A stretch of 64,000 bases of DNA, from assembly GCA_034008185.1 (NCBI GenBank), contig CM067104.1, positions 1,951,799-2,015,798 on the forward strand. Reading direction: 5' to 3'. The stretch is from Gorsachius magnificus. Lineage: Eukaryota; Chordata; Aves; Pelecaniformes; Ardeidae. Under the pieces are notes generated by a model. It did not search any database. It was not told where the DNA came from and saw nothing but the letters and a program-made list of their open reading frames with translations. Every line of letters begins with the position of its first letter. Positions within the stretch are counted from its first letter, which is position 1. Positions 49,092 to 62,444 of this stretch are shown here, in pieces. Both the position numbers and the translations under genes were made by a program.

Positions 49092-50654
49092 GAAAAGAAG
49101 GTAAAACTTTTGTGGACTGTTTAAATTTCAGAGGAGAATTTTTTTTTTTTTTATACTGAATTTTTTAAAATAGATGAAAGGTCAAAACTGAAACTTTTCT
49201 ACCTAGATTTCGCAACTTAAAGACTATATAGATTTTATTTACAACATGTTGATGACAAAGTACAAACAGGAGACGAGAAAACCTCACCAAAATTCCTGCT
49301 GGCACAACTGGAAACTTTATAAAGCCAAGATTGCATCTCCAGTGAAAGGACAGGCGTTTCACAAGGCAGGTGATGAGAATTTCTTTGAAAATTTCTGCAA
49401 ATACCTCTTGCAATGGAGGCGATATTTGGTTACAATTAAAATGCGGATGAAATGGAATCCTTGCCATAGCTGACATTATTAGTGACATTTATAACCAGTG
49501 TATGTTTTGATTTCTTACTCTTTTTCAAGCCTTTTTCTTTCAGTTATTTGTATGTAAATATTTTTATTTTAACCTGTAAGTTGTTATTTACAGGTGCAGA
49601 TGATAAAGAAAGCTAATACTTTGCTAGAGGTATAAATTATGTTTACTCTTTCTCAGCTGACAGCTTAAAAAGTTGGGGTTTGGTTGGTTTGTTTTTTTTT
49701 TTTTTCAATGTTTGCTGTGTTTATCAAATTTGGAAAGGATCTGCAGGAAGCAGTGGGAGGCTGAGTCCTGAAATGCCTGAGGCACGTGACCTAAGGTGTT
49801 GGCTTCTCTTAAGAGAATTCAACACGTCCGGTTACTGCGGAGTCCGGTGCGGTAGAACGGGAACTGGCGAACAAAGGTTTCTGGAGAATGATTTCGCAAT
49901 AGTTTGTTCTTAGTTGCTGGGCTTGATAAACATCTATAACTGAGAAATAAACTGCGTGCTGATCGTAGAGACAACTGAACATGCATTGCTTATTCGGTCT
50001 GGAGATTCTACTGTGCTTCGGAACGTTTAAACCAAATAGGAGGAGGATGATAAATTAAAAGATTGAAGATCTATACCAAAGGCTTAATGAGGTTCTAATA
50101 TATGGTTTATATGCGGAAAGTAGTAAGGAATTTCTGGACTAATTTTGTAAGGTAGGTGATATTTTGCAAAGTAATGGTATCTTTGTAAGAAAATATTCTA
50201 TTGAAAACAGGTAGATGGTTGGTATATTTTGTAGCTAAATTGTGATCTTTACAAATTCTGAAATTGAGTTTCTATACGTATTTTGACAGTTTATATATTT
50301 CATTTTAGTAAACAAATGAAATATTTTGTGAACCAGATTTTCAAGCATATATTTTTATGGATAGTACAAAGTCAAATGAGATCGTCTTTGGTGTAGGAGA
50401 TACTTGAATTAATTTTGTACGTCTGTAGGCAACTTGCAAAAAAATGGATCCTAAGGAGTATTGGAAAAAAAGAGAAAAAAACCCAAAACAAAACACCAAA
50501 AAAAAAACCAACAAAGAAAGAGATCAGGGCTTTTTATTCCCCACGGTTGATATTATCTGCACATGAGATCTGACAGCATCAGAGGTTCTAGCTTGTGTGA
50601 TTGTAATTTGTTTCAGGTGAAAATTAAATGTTTGACATGATCAGGACTCTTTTG

Positions 50655-50800
50655 GGTGTGGAATCTCCATTCTTGGAGATACTCAAAAGCCGTCTGGACG
50701 TGGTCCTGGGCAACCTGCTCTAGGTGAGCAGGGGGTTGGGCAGGGCGACCTCCAGAGGCCCCGTCCGACCCCAACCATTCTGTGATTCTGTGATTCTGTG
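50655..50800 (+). mobile_element. CR1 LINE 3'-end fragment
   Basis: Contains TTGGAGATACTCAAAAGCCG, GGGCAACCTGCTCTAGGTGA and a GACCTCCAGAGG core, and ends in three ATTCTGTG-type octamers at about 50778-50800. This is the canonical CR1 3' end, truncated at its 5' side, in sense orientation within or just after the ATF1 3' UTR. Confidence 0.93.
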
Positions 50801-51595
50801 AAATAGAAAAACGTGTATGCAGTGCTTATTGCATGAATAATAAATACACTATTTTCCATAGTTAGGATTGAATCCTGCTTCCAGTTATGTCAGCGGGAAT
50901 TGCACTATGGACTATGCTATTACAAAGGTGTTAGAGCTACGTGTGTGTGTTGTGCTAGCTCAGATCTGAATGAAACGAGAAGTTGTACTCACTCCCTAGA
51001 TGTGTAACGCTTAGCATATGGTCAGTCGGTATTTTTTATTTTACTCATTTTTGAATTAATGGACTTCGTAGCAAGCAGAGCTCTTTGCAAATGGTATGGG
51101 AAAGGCTGCATTCCACAATCACGACATTAGTAGGCTATAAAAATGTATTTTTTTTCCTAAAGTTTCTAAATACCCGATTGTTACAGACATGATCCAGGAT
51201 ACGTTTCCTTTAGGCCAAGCTGGAGCATACATTTGTGTTCGCATGTGCCATTGTTGCACATGACAAATAGCCAGCAAGGCTGAGAACGCCATTACGGTAG
51301 GGAACTGCTCCAGAAGAGGCGTCCGGTGCCTCCTATTTCTGTTAGTGGGATTTCAGGAAAAACAAACACCTGGGAACGTGCTTGGCCTCTCAGAGAACTG
51401 GGCCTTTCGCTCTATCTCCCATCGGGGGGGGGCATACGCTATTCGGCTTAGGTTTAAGAGGGTTTGACCTAGTACTGAAACGAATTTGGTAACTCCTCTG
51501 TACGGTATTTTGATCCTCACTGTGTGCTGTTGTTCCTTTACCTTCTTTTGTAATGCGGAATAATAATTAAAAAAGCTATCAAGTGTTAAGAGTGT

Positions 51596-51642
51596 AAAAA
51601 AAAAAAAAAAAACAAAAAAAAAACAAAAACAAAAAAAAAAAA
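51596..51642 (+). repeat. A-rich tract
   Basis: A 47-bp adenine tract broken only by isolated C bases. No retrocopied gene or target-site duplication was seen around it, so it is treated as simple sequence. Confidence 0.85.
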
Positions 51643-52001
51643 CGGTGGCCAATTCTTTCTGTATTCAGCAAGTGAAGCAAATGTAGTGCTGCCAGACATA
51701 ACATCAGTAAATTTTTATCCTCTTAAAATAGTGTTTTGGGAAGAGCAGCTTATTTTTCATCATGGAAATATTAAACAGTAACATGAGTTTGCTCTTTAAG
51801 TAATCAGTTATCATGAAGTACTTATTTTGGATTTACTTCAAAATCTAGATTGTAAGAGAGTAAAATCTGTCACCTCCTGAGCGTGAGAGATGTAGTACCT
51901 GATACTGTTCTGCTGGTCATCTCCCAACGGAAGTACATGCTTTATATGAACTGTAAATATTTGTCGAAACAATTAGATGGTTGCAAATTTTGACCTTGGT
52001 A

Positions 52002-52007
52002 AATAAA
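52002..52007 (+). terminator. ATF1: Possible distal ATF1 polyadenylation signal
   Basis: AATAAA followed by a T/G-rich stretch (GGTCCTTGTTTATTTTT) about 30 nt on. It is the last forward hexamer before the minus-strand TMPRSS12 gene, with proximal alternatives at 49946 and 50839. Confidence 0.4.
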
Positions 52008-52332
52008 GTCGCCAAAATATAATTCGGATGGTCCTTGTTTATTTTTAATTAACGTAGTCCTGCAGTGGTTCTGACCAAATGTGCGTACTTTGTGTGGTAT
52101 TGGGTCTTTCACCATGGCCAAGAAGAAACGTGTAGTCTATGAAACAGCACCCAGACATCTCCTATTGGATGTGTGCTCTCAGCAGCCAGCACTAAGTTAT
52201 GTGGGTATAAATTTTAGTCGTCGCTAAAAAATAATTACTGGAGAAGACCTTTTATCTTTCTGCGGGGTTTGGGGTTTTTTTCCTTTTTAGTTTTCAGTAA
52301 GCTGAGCCAATATTAGCAAAAAACCTGTTGTG

Positions 52333-52361
52333 CTCTGCTGGTATTCACCCAGCAGAGGGAG
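52333..52361. promoter_or_regulatory. Inverted repeat with CTCF-like core between ATF1 and TMPRSS12
   Basis: CTCTGCTGG at 52333-52341 and its exact reverse complement CCAGCAGAG at 52349-52357 flank a 7-nt spacer. The right arm extends to CCAGCAGAGGGAG, a near match to the CTCF core CCASYAGRKGGC. It lies between the 3' ends of two convergent genes, a usual position for an insulator, but binding is only a guess. Confidence 0.3.
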
Positions 52362-52620
52362 CGTCTCTGCCGTCTACCAAATCGCAGTAGCATTACCAAG
52401 GAGCACTTCAGCTGCTGGTAGCTGGAAGAGCATAGAAATAAGGTAGGGAAAAAAAGTCTTTTCGGCTGGCAACATTTTTACATTCAGTTTCGTTGTTAGG
52501 GTCAAGGCTGTTATCACTTCCTCTACTGTTAGTATCGACATCAAAGGCAGAAAACAAAAGAGGTAACGCAATCGCAAATGTGACTCCTAAAAAGCCAGCG
52601 TACGCCCTTTGGCTCTTAGG

Positions 52621-52626
52621 TTTATT
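52621..52626 (-). terminator. TMPRSS12: Likely TMPRSS12 polyadenylation signal
   Basis: TTTATT on the plus strand reads AATAAA on the minus strand, 82 nt after the TMPRSS12 stop codon. Confidence 0.5.
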
Positions 52627-52707
52627 CTGAAACAGGAGGTAGTGCTTTTTTCAGAGTTTGAACCGGCAGACCGAGCCTCTGCGACGATGACGCAATGGTT
52701 TGTCCCT

Positions 52708-56977
<4,270 letters not shown>

Positions 56978-57054
56978 TTAATCTACGGTGTTACTTGCTG
57001 CAGGATTTTTGATGCTTGCGACTGGAGCCTGGCTTCCAGGGGACGATCTTTTTA

Positions 57055-57329
57055 GCAGGTCTTGTTGTGACAGGACACGGGGGGATGGTTTTAAACTAGA
57101 AGAGGGTAGATTTAGGCTGGATCAAAGGAAGAAATTCTTTACCGGGAGGGTGGTGAAACCCTGGCAGGGGTTGCCCAGAGAGGGGGTGGAGGCCCCATCC
57201 CTGGGAACATCCCAGGCCAGGTTGGCCGGGGCTGTGAGCAACCTGGTCTGGTTCAAGGTGTCCCTGCTCCTGCGGGGGGGTTGGGCTGGGTGACCTCTAA
57301 AGGTCCCCTCCAACCCAAAACATTCTGGA
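57055..57329 (+). mobile_element. CR1 LINE, 5'-truncated
   Basis: Shows the CR1 signatures GACAGGACACGGGG, TTTTAAACTAGAAGAGGGTA, GGTTGCCCAGAGAGG and GGTTGGGCTGGGTGACCTCT, ending CCAACCCAAAACATTCTGG with a decayed terminal octamer. It sits on the opposite strand to TMPRSS12, upstream of its His exon and before the CpG island. Boundaries are approximate. Confidence 0.9.
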
Positions 57330-57474
57330 GACCCCAGGGCTGTTTTCTTGGGCTATATGAAATACGTGCATTTCATCCCATTACACATGTATTTCTTGTG
57401 TCTGGGTTTAATGTGTACATTGAGGGTAAGCGGCTTCCAGTCGCTGCCGCCTCACGAATTCATCTTTCCCTGTG

Positions 57475-57780
57475 GCTGTGGGGAGCCACGGGACCCCACC
57501 GCCCGCCCCCCTTCCCGCCCTCTCCGCCCGCCCTCTCCGGCTCTGAAACCGCCCGCCACGGCCCCTCCCGCCCCAGCTCCTCCGCTATAGCCACGGTACC
57601 CTCGGTGGGAGGCCGGGGGGCCGCCGCCCCGGGCGGGTGCCCGCCGGAGCCGCAGCGGGGGGGGATGGCGGCGGGGCCGGCGCGGCGCGCGGGGGCGCCG
57701 CCAACGGCCGCTGAGGTGGCGGCGCCTCCTGACGGAGCCGGCGGCGCCTCCGAAAGAAACTTCCCGAGCGCGCAGCGTTA
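57475..57780. promoter_or_regulatory. CpG island upstream of TMPRSS12
   Basis: A compact stretch of very high G+C with many CpGs, located upstream of the TMPRSS12 exons and downstream of METTL7A copy 1. By position it is the likely TMPRSS12 promoter or first exon, but no signal-peptide coding sequence with a phase-1 donor was found on the minus strand. A plus-strand donor CTTTG|GTAAGAG at 57871/57872 lies just beyond it, so a divergent plus-strand transcript is also possible. Open frames inside it are compositional artefacts. Confidence 0.6.
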
Positions 57781-58302
57781 AACACGAATCTTTTAATGCT
57801 CTGGTGGCGAACGCTGTTAAGAGCCGGTTACCGCGCAGGCAGGCAGCCAGCCAAGCGACCGAGAGACTTTGGTAAGAGTCATGTGGGGAGGCAGGGCGTG
57901 TGGCTGCCCCCCCGTCTTTTGTAAATAAATACTCGCGGCTGAGCAAAAGTTAAGGGTTAAGGGTTTGCATCCAACTGCTCGTTCTGTGAGGCTGAAGGTG
58001 AACAGCGCTGACGGAGCGTGAGGAGAGGAGTGGGGCAAGCCCAGTGCTGGCTGCTTCCCGCTGTGGGGAACACCTGAAGGAATCCCTTCCCAGAGTTAAG
58101 CAGACGTAGGCACGAGTTCCCTTGAATTAATACTTTTTTTTTTCCCCCCTCCCTTGCCTGTTGGGCTGTTTCGCATTCTCCTGCAGCCTCCTGGGATCCT
58201 CCATGGGCTGCGCTGGGGCCTTGGTGAGGCACGGTCGGCAGCACGAGGGCTTCAAAGATCTTAATTGACCCTCTCTTCTCATTCGATGCTTGACTCAGAA
58301 AC

Positions 58303-58308
58303 TTTAAT
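58303..58308 (-). terminator. METTL7A: Possible METTL7A copy 1 polyadenylation signal
   Basis: TTTAAT on the plus strand reads ATTAAA on the minus strand, 112 nt past the stop codon. ATTAAA is the commonest variant hexamer. Confidence 0.35.
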
Positions 58309-58420
58309 TAAAGTCCTTCACCGTGTTACCTAGATTTGGACGTCTGGATTAGCCTATGCCGTGTTGATTATGTCAAGGAATTTCTCTCGGGGCGGGGAAG
58401 GCGGCTGGGCAGGGGGTGAG

Positions 58421-58657
58421 TTACTTCACGGCGTACCCGATGACGTGAGGCTGAATGGGCGTCCAGGGCAGCGCTACGCTGATGTGTTGTAATTTCAGCT
58501 CCGAGAAGTTGGCCTCTTCAAGATTCTTCCATATCTCTCTCGTTAGGCAGCACCCAGCAAAGACGAGCTTCCAAGTCGGATAGCAGATCTGCTGCCAAAA
58601 ATACTTCCAGCTGGAATGATCAGCAGCCACGTGCTCTAAGAAATAGAAAGCGCCTCC
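58421..58657 (-). CDS. METTL7A: METTL7A copy 1, exon 2
   Basis: Acceptor TTTTTCCCAG precedes GGAFYFLEHVAADHSSW; the exon continues YFWQQ, CCLTREIW, FSELKLQHI and ends HVIGYAVK and stop. Its intron is 58658-59611 (954 nt), in which nothing else is recognised. Confidence 0.94.
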   Translation of the reverse strand, partial: GGAFYFLEHVAADHSSWKYFWQQICYPTWKLVFAGCCLTREIWKNLEEANFSELKLQHISVALPWTPIQPHVIGYAVK

Positions 58658-60115
58658 CTGGGAAAAACAAAAGTTGCCTTTACAGAGCCGCAGCAGGCAC
58701 TGGGGTTACGCCGAACTTCTCCCTCCATCCCACCGCCTCTCAAATACAGACCCGTGCATGGGCAGTTTGCCTGCTCATCAGTATTCTCCCACCCCTTCCC
58801 TGCCCACTTCTTGCTTTTGGGGTGTCAGTTGGGATTAACGTAAGGAGGAAACTTGCCGAGATTCAAAATGCCTACTCAAGAGGCACGAAGGGTGTACTTA
58901 CTTGATCCCTCTTTCATTACAGCAAGAGTTTGTTGTCCTTTTGTTTCAATTACAGCTGCTAGCATGTCATTTTTTTTCGAAGGAAGCTAAGAGAAATGCA
59001 TAAATCCTACTCAAACTCATCACTTTTTGACAACCCAGAGGATTGTCTTGAAAATGCCGTTTTAAAGGCTGAAAGTCTATTGCAACAATACCCCAACAAA
59101 CCAGCTTTTTTTTAGTCTTAGCTTGATTAGCATACTACAGGGAATGAAGATGCTTAATTAGGCTGGTTTAGTCATACAGGTTGATCAGCCCCACTTCCAA
59201 GAGGCTAAAGCAGTTTATTTAAAATGCAGGCTCTCAGTCTTGATCAAAGAGCTTCCCACTCAAAGCAAATCTGTTGTGTGTGTGGAGACACCACCACAGG
59301 AACCAGGTCTGCCTTAAACGATACACCGTAATTAATTACCAAATTAGTGGCTCTTCTAGATACGAGACTATGCTACTTTCAGGGGTTTACTTTTAAGAAT
59401 GGGACAGACTGACCTGTATGTTGCGACTGCTTTGCACCATTTCGCAGCACAGAGAGGTTGTAAATCTGATTTAACTCAGGAAGTAAACTGGGTTTGGTTT
59501 GCAAGCTCAAAACCAACTTTTTTTCTTTTTGGTTTTTTTTTTCCTTTTGGCGCAGTGCCTCTGGAACAGACGATAAAGGGTAATAACAACACTTTTTAGT
59601 CACATACTCACTGGTCTGAGCACTCGCAGGACCTCCTTCAGGGTGCCGTTCACGTTCTGCACAGAGCAGAGGACCAGGGTGCAGATAACGGCATCCACAG
59701 AACCGCTGGGCACCTGGTGCAGGTCTTCCCCCGCAGCTACTAGGAAATGCTCATAGTGGATGTGCTGGTTCTTGTTCATGCTTCTCAAAAGGCCTTGCTG
59801 GAAGTTGGGGTTTATGTCTGTGCATGTGACTTTGCAGCCTGGTGGGTAGAACTGGAAGTTAGTACCGCAGCCGGTCCCGATCTCCAGCAGCTTCAGCTCT
59901 CCCGAGGGGCTTGTGAAGTCAGGTAGATTATGAAATAGCTCCTGTTTCTGCTTCTTTGTTTTCCTCTCATAAACTGCAGAAAGCTTCTCTAAGAAGAAAG
60001 GAAAAAAAACCTTCTTACAGAAAGGTTCCCATATGCCCAGGAACGATAGCAAGTAGATGGGCATGGCAAGCGCCGCGAGGCAGGCACGGAAGAAGAGGAT
60101 GGTGGGCTCTGTCAT
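58421..60115 (-). CDS. METTL7A: METTL7A-type thiol/SAM-dependent methyltransferase, copy 1
   Basis: METTL7A (TMT1A) is a membrane-anchored class I SAM methyltransferase of endoplasmic reticulum and lipid droplets, able to methylate thiols. Two exons, 59612-60115 (168 codons) and 58421-58657 (78 codons plus stop), join at a phase-0 junction to give 246 residues, against 244 in human. Residues about 6-30 form a hydrophobic N-terminal anchor (LAALAMPIYLLSFLGIW) followed by CKK. Motif I is EIGTGCGTN (about 78-86), the acidic ribose-binding residue is Asp100 in CTDINPNF, and VICTLVLCSV with VLRPGGAF are the later SAM-fold motifs. The protein ends in GYAVK like mammalian METTL7A. Assignment to METTL7A rather than METTL7B rests on the C-terminus (LKLQHI, GYAVK) and neighbourhood. 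Confidence 0.93.
59612..60115 (-). CDS. METTL7A: METTL7A copy 1, exon 1
   Basis: ATG at 60113-60115 starts MTEPTILFF, aligning with the human METTL7A start. It carries the membrane anchor, motif I and motif II, and ends at ...LRVLRP with donor GTGAGT (59611-59606). Confidence 0.93.
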
Positions 60116-62114
60116 TTCCAGCGTGGGGCAGAGGATCCGTACTCAGCAAAAGTAGTTTTTCTGTGGATTAGAGCCCTTGGAAGTCAGGCCCAGCTGCATT
60201 CGTGTACTTGCCGTCTTCCTCTTGGAGTATATTCAGCTCTTTGGATTGATCTGCTAGACTTTTCTCTAAAGCTGATTTTAAAGTCGGGTCACGGGCACGG
60301 AAGGGAGCACCAGGACTGCACGCCGAGCGGTCACGGGAGCATCCTGGCGCTGGTGGAAGGGGAGCTGCCAGCCTGTTGCGTAACTGGGATAAACTGGGCA
60401 GTACAACTTTCTGTGTAGCCCCTTATGGTGCTCAGCAGTTTCAGGTTACAGTTCATATCTCTTAAAGCAACAGTATGTTGTCTTTAGTGAGCTGAAAGAA
60501 ATGCATCTGAACTCTGGGTTTGCCGTAGGCGTTTCGTTAGGAGTTTGATTTACATTTCATTTAAAACTCATTTGTTTGAGAGTTAATTTACCGCCCGGTT
60601 GTGAGTAGCTGGGTGAGCTAGTCAGTGCGTGCTCCGTGCGCTCTCTGCAACAGCAGCTACCAGCCTTTCCACTTGGTGGACACCTGAAACTCTTTGCAGT
60701 GAATGAGCTTGCTTTTCTCAGTTGTCTTTCAGACCTTTGATGGGAATCACAGAACAGAGGTAAAACAATTTGTTGAGTATATGGCTTGGCTTTATGAACT
60801 TTAAAAGCTTGAACCAACAACGAACCGTCCATTCTGTGCTAAATGCAGCCTGTAAAACTTTCTCAACTTTGCGGTCACCAGTGCTTTTTCAAAGGACTTG
60901 GTAGCAATGTGGATTAGCTGCTAGCATTCCATTGCCCTGCTCCAGGTGAGCCTCGTACCGGGAAGGGAGGACTTCAGGTCCCTAATGAAGACGGTTTTAC
61001 TGTGAATTGCATTGGGAGAATTTTGCTTTTCTGCTGAGTGAGAGGCTGTCCTGTTGTCCGATGAGCTATCGCCTCCCTCTAGTGGTAATAAAGCAGATAT
61101 AAAATCCAGCGTACGGCAGCATCGTTATTAGACTGCTTTATTAACGAACCCTGTTGTCATACCTTCATATCTCCACCTTGTGGCAGCTACAGTAGAGAAA
61201 CAAATTGGAACCATGGGAATTATTTTCTGTGTAGGCTAGTTGGACGTGTATGGAGCACAGAAGAGAGACGTGAATGCATTCTTTTCTTGTGATCCGTACT
61301 GGGTTTTAGCTCCTTGCTGCTAGAAAAGGTTAAACAGTGGCCAAGAGAGCAGCACCTTCTCTCGGCGTCCTTGGGGAGTTCACCTGGAAAACATTTCTAA
61401 TGAAATTCCTGGCTTTTAAAAGAGACCTCTTTAAGGTGTGATCTAGGTTGGAGGGAGAGTAGGAAATGAAGAGTTTAAGCACAGGTGACCCATGTTAGCA
61501 AAGGGTTCTACGGACACGCCTGATCTAGTAATGGCATTTTACAGCGGAGGTGAGATTTCTGCCGGTTTTTGCTTTGTGGGTGGCTGTTTCCAGTTAAATC
61601 TGCACTGATGGCATTAGCGACTGACGGCCGGCAAGAACTACACCGAGTGAAGTGGTGGCATAATGAGTGCTTCTCTGAAAAAACAGAAGTCCTGTCAGGG
61701 AGGACTGTGCTGGCACAGGCAAACATTGCCTGCTCGTAAATACATTTCATAATGGGCAGACTGAAATGAGAATGCTCGTACTGATGCTGTATCTATTATG
61801 CATGTGTCCTGTGTCGGAAACGTTAGAGGTTGGGCGTTACTCTCTGCCCTTAGGAAAACGTTAGCACTCTGTACTGGCTTGCGTCTATCTTCTGTTCCCT
61901 TTCTTCCCTCTCCCCCTTCTCAACTCCGTAGATGCTGACTCCTCCTTTATTTTGTATTGGACCGAAACGCGTCGTCTAGACTGGATTTCCAGTTTGCCTG
62001 GTGCCTGTGGAGCAGCTCCGTTTCAGAGCTCTATCCAGAAAGCCTATTGAGCAAATGGAAGAGCGTGATTCCCAGTGTCAATGTGCTCTGGAAGCTCAGG
62101 GAGTTTTCCATACT
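60116..62114. other. Spacer between the METTL7 copies
   Basis: This should hold the copy 1 promoter (no CpG island or clear TATA box) and the 3' end of copy 2. No other gene or transposon was recognised. Two CTCF-like motifs lie at 61073-61085 and 61173-61186. Confidence 0.6.
61073..61085 (+). promoter_or_regulatory. Candidate CTCF core site between METTL7 copies
   Basis: CTCCCTCTAGTGG matches the reverse complement of the CTCF core with one mismatch. A weaker one in the same orientation, CTCCACCTTGTGG with two mismatches, follows about 100 bp on. Motif evidence only. Confidence 0.3.
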
Positions 62115-62120
62115 TTTATT
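62115..62120 (-). terminator. Likely polyadenylation signal of METTL7 copy 2
   Basis: TTTATT on the plus strand reads AATAAA on the minus strand, 88 nt past the stop of copy 2. Another lies at 61946-61951. Confidence 0.45.
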
Positions 62121-62207
62121 CTGCTGGTATATGGGCTGAAAACCCTCCTCTAAAGCACAAAGGGAATACTGAAGGGCGGTCCTGTGTCCCGCAGAGCTCA
62201 CGGCCGT

Positions 62208-62444
62208 TTATTTTACTGCATAGCCAATGATATGAGGACTGGCAGGAATCCAGTAAGGTGTGACACGAAAGCGCCTCAAATTCAGCTCCGAGAAATTGGT
62301 TTTCTCCAGCTCCTTCTGTGTCTCTCTGCTCAAGGAACACCCATCTCCAAAATACTTCCAGACGGGGTCACAGACCTTTTGCCAAAAGTAGGTCCAGCTG
62401 GAATGATCTGCAGCCACGTGCTCCAAGAAGTAGAAAGCTCCACC
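62208..62444 (-). CDS. METTL7A-like copy 2, last exon (5'-partial)
   Basis: Same length (78 codons plus stop), same acceptor phase and same start and end as exon 2 of copy 1: GGAFYFLEHVAADHSSW to IIGYAVK. By eye about 50 of 78 residues are identical to copy 1. Differences cluster in the middle, where DPVWKYFGDGCSLSRET resembles METTL7B as well as METTL7A. Acceptor CTGTTTTCCAG is good and the frame is open, so it looks functional. Exon 1, with the anchor and SAM motifs, is not found up to the window end and must lie beyond 64000. Confidence 0.88.
   Translation of the reverse strand, partial: GGAFYFLEHVAADHSSWTYFWQKVCDPVWKYFGDGCSLSRETQKELEKTNFSELNLRRFRVTPYWIPASPHIIGYAVK

Larger units (their letters stand above)
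49092..52025 (+). other. ATF1: ATF1 3' untranslated region (distal end uncertain)
   Basis: AT-rich non-coding sequence after the ATF1 stop. AATAAA hexamers occur at 49946-49951, 50839-50844 and 52002-52007. If the last is used the UTR includes a CR1 fragment (50655-50800) and an A-rich tract (51596-51642). The first would give a UTR of about 0.9 kb. Which is used cannot be decided from sequence. Confidence 0.5.

Noticed and set aside
51596..51642. A-rich tract as the tail of a processed pseudogene
   Set aside because: No coding-like sequence precedes it and no flanking target-site duplication was seen.
57281..57781. 166-codon plus-strand and overlapping 164-codon minus-strand (57452-57946) open frames
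   Set aside because: They run through a CR1 end and a CpG island; composition is low-complexity and the two strands mirror each other.
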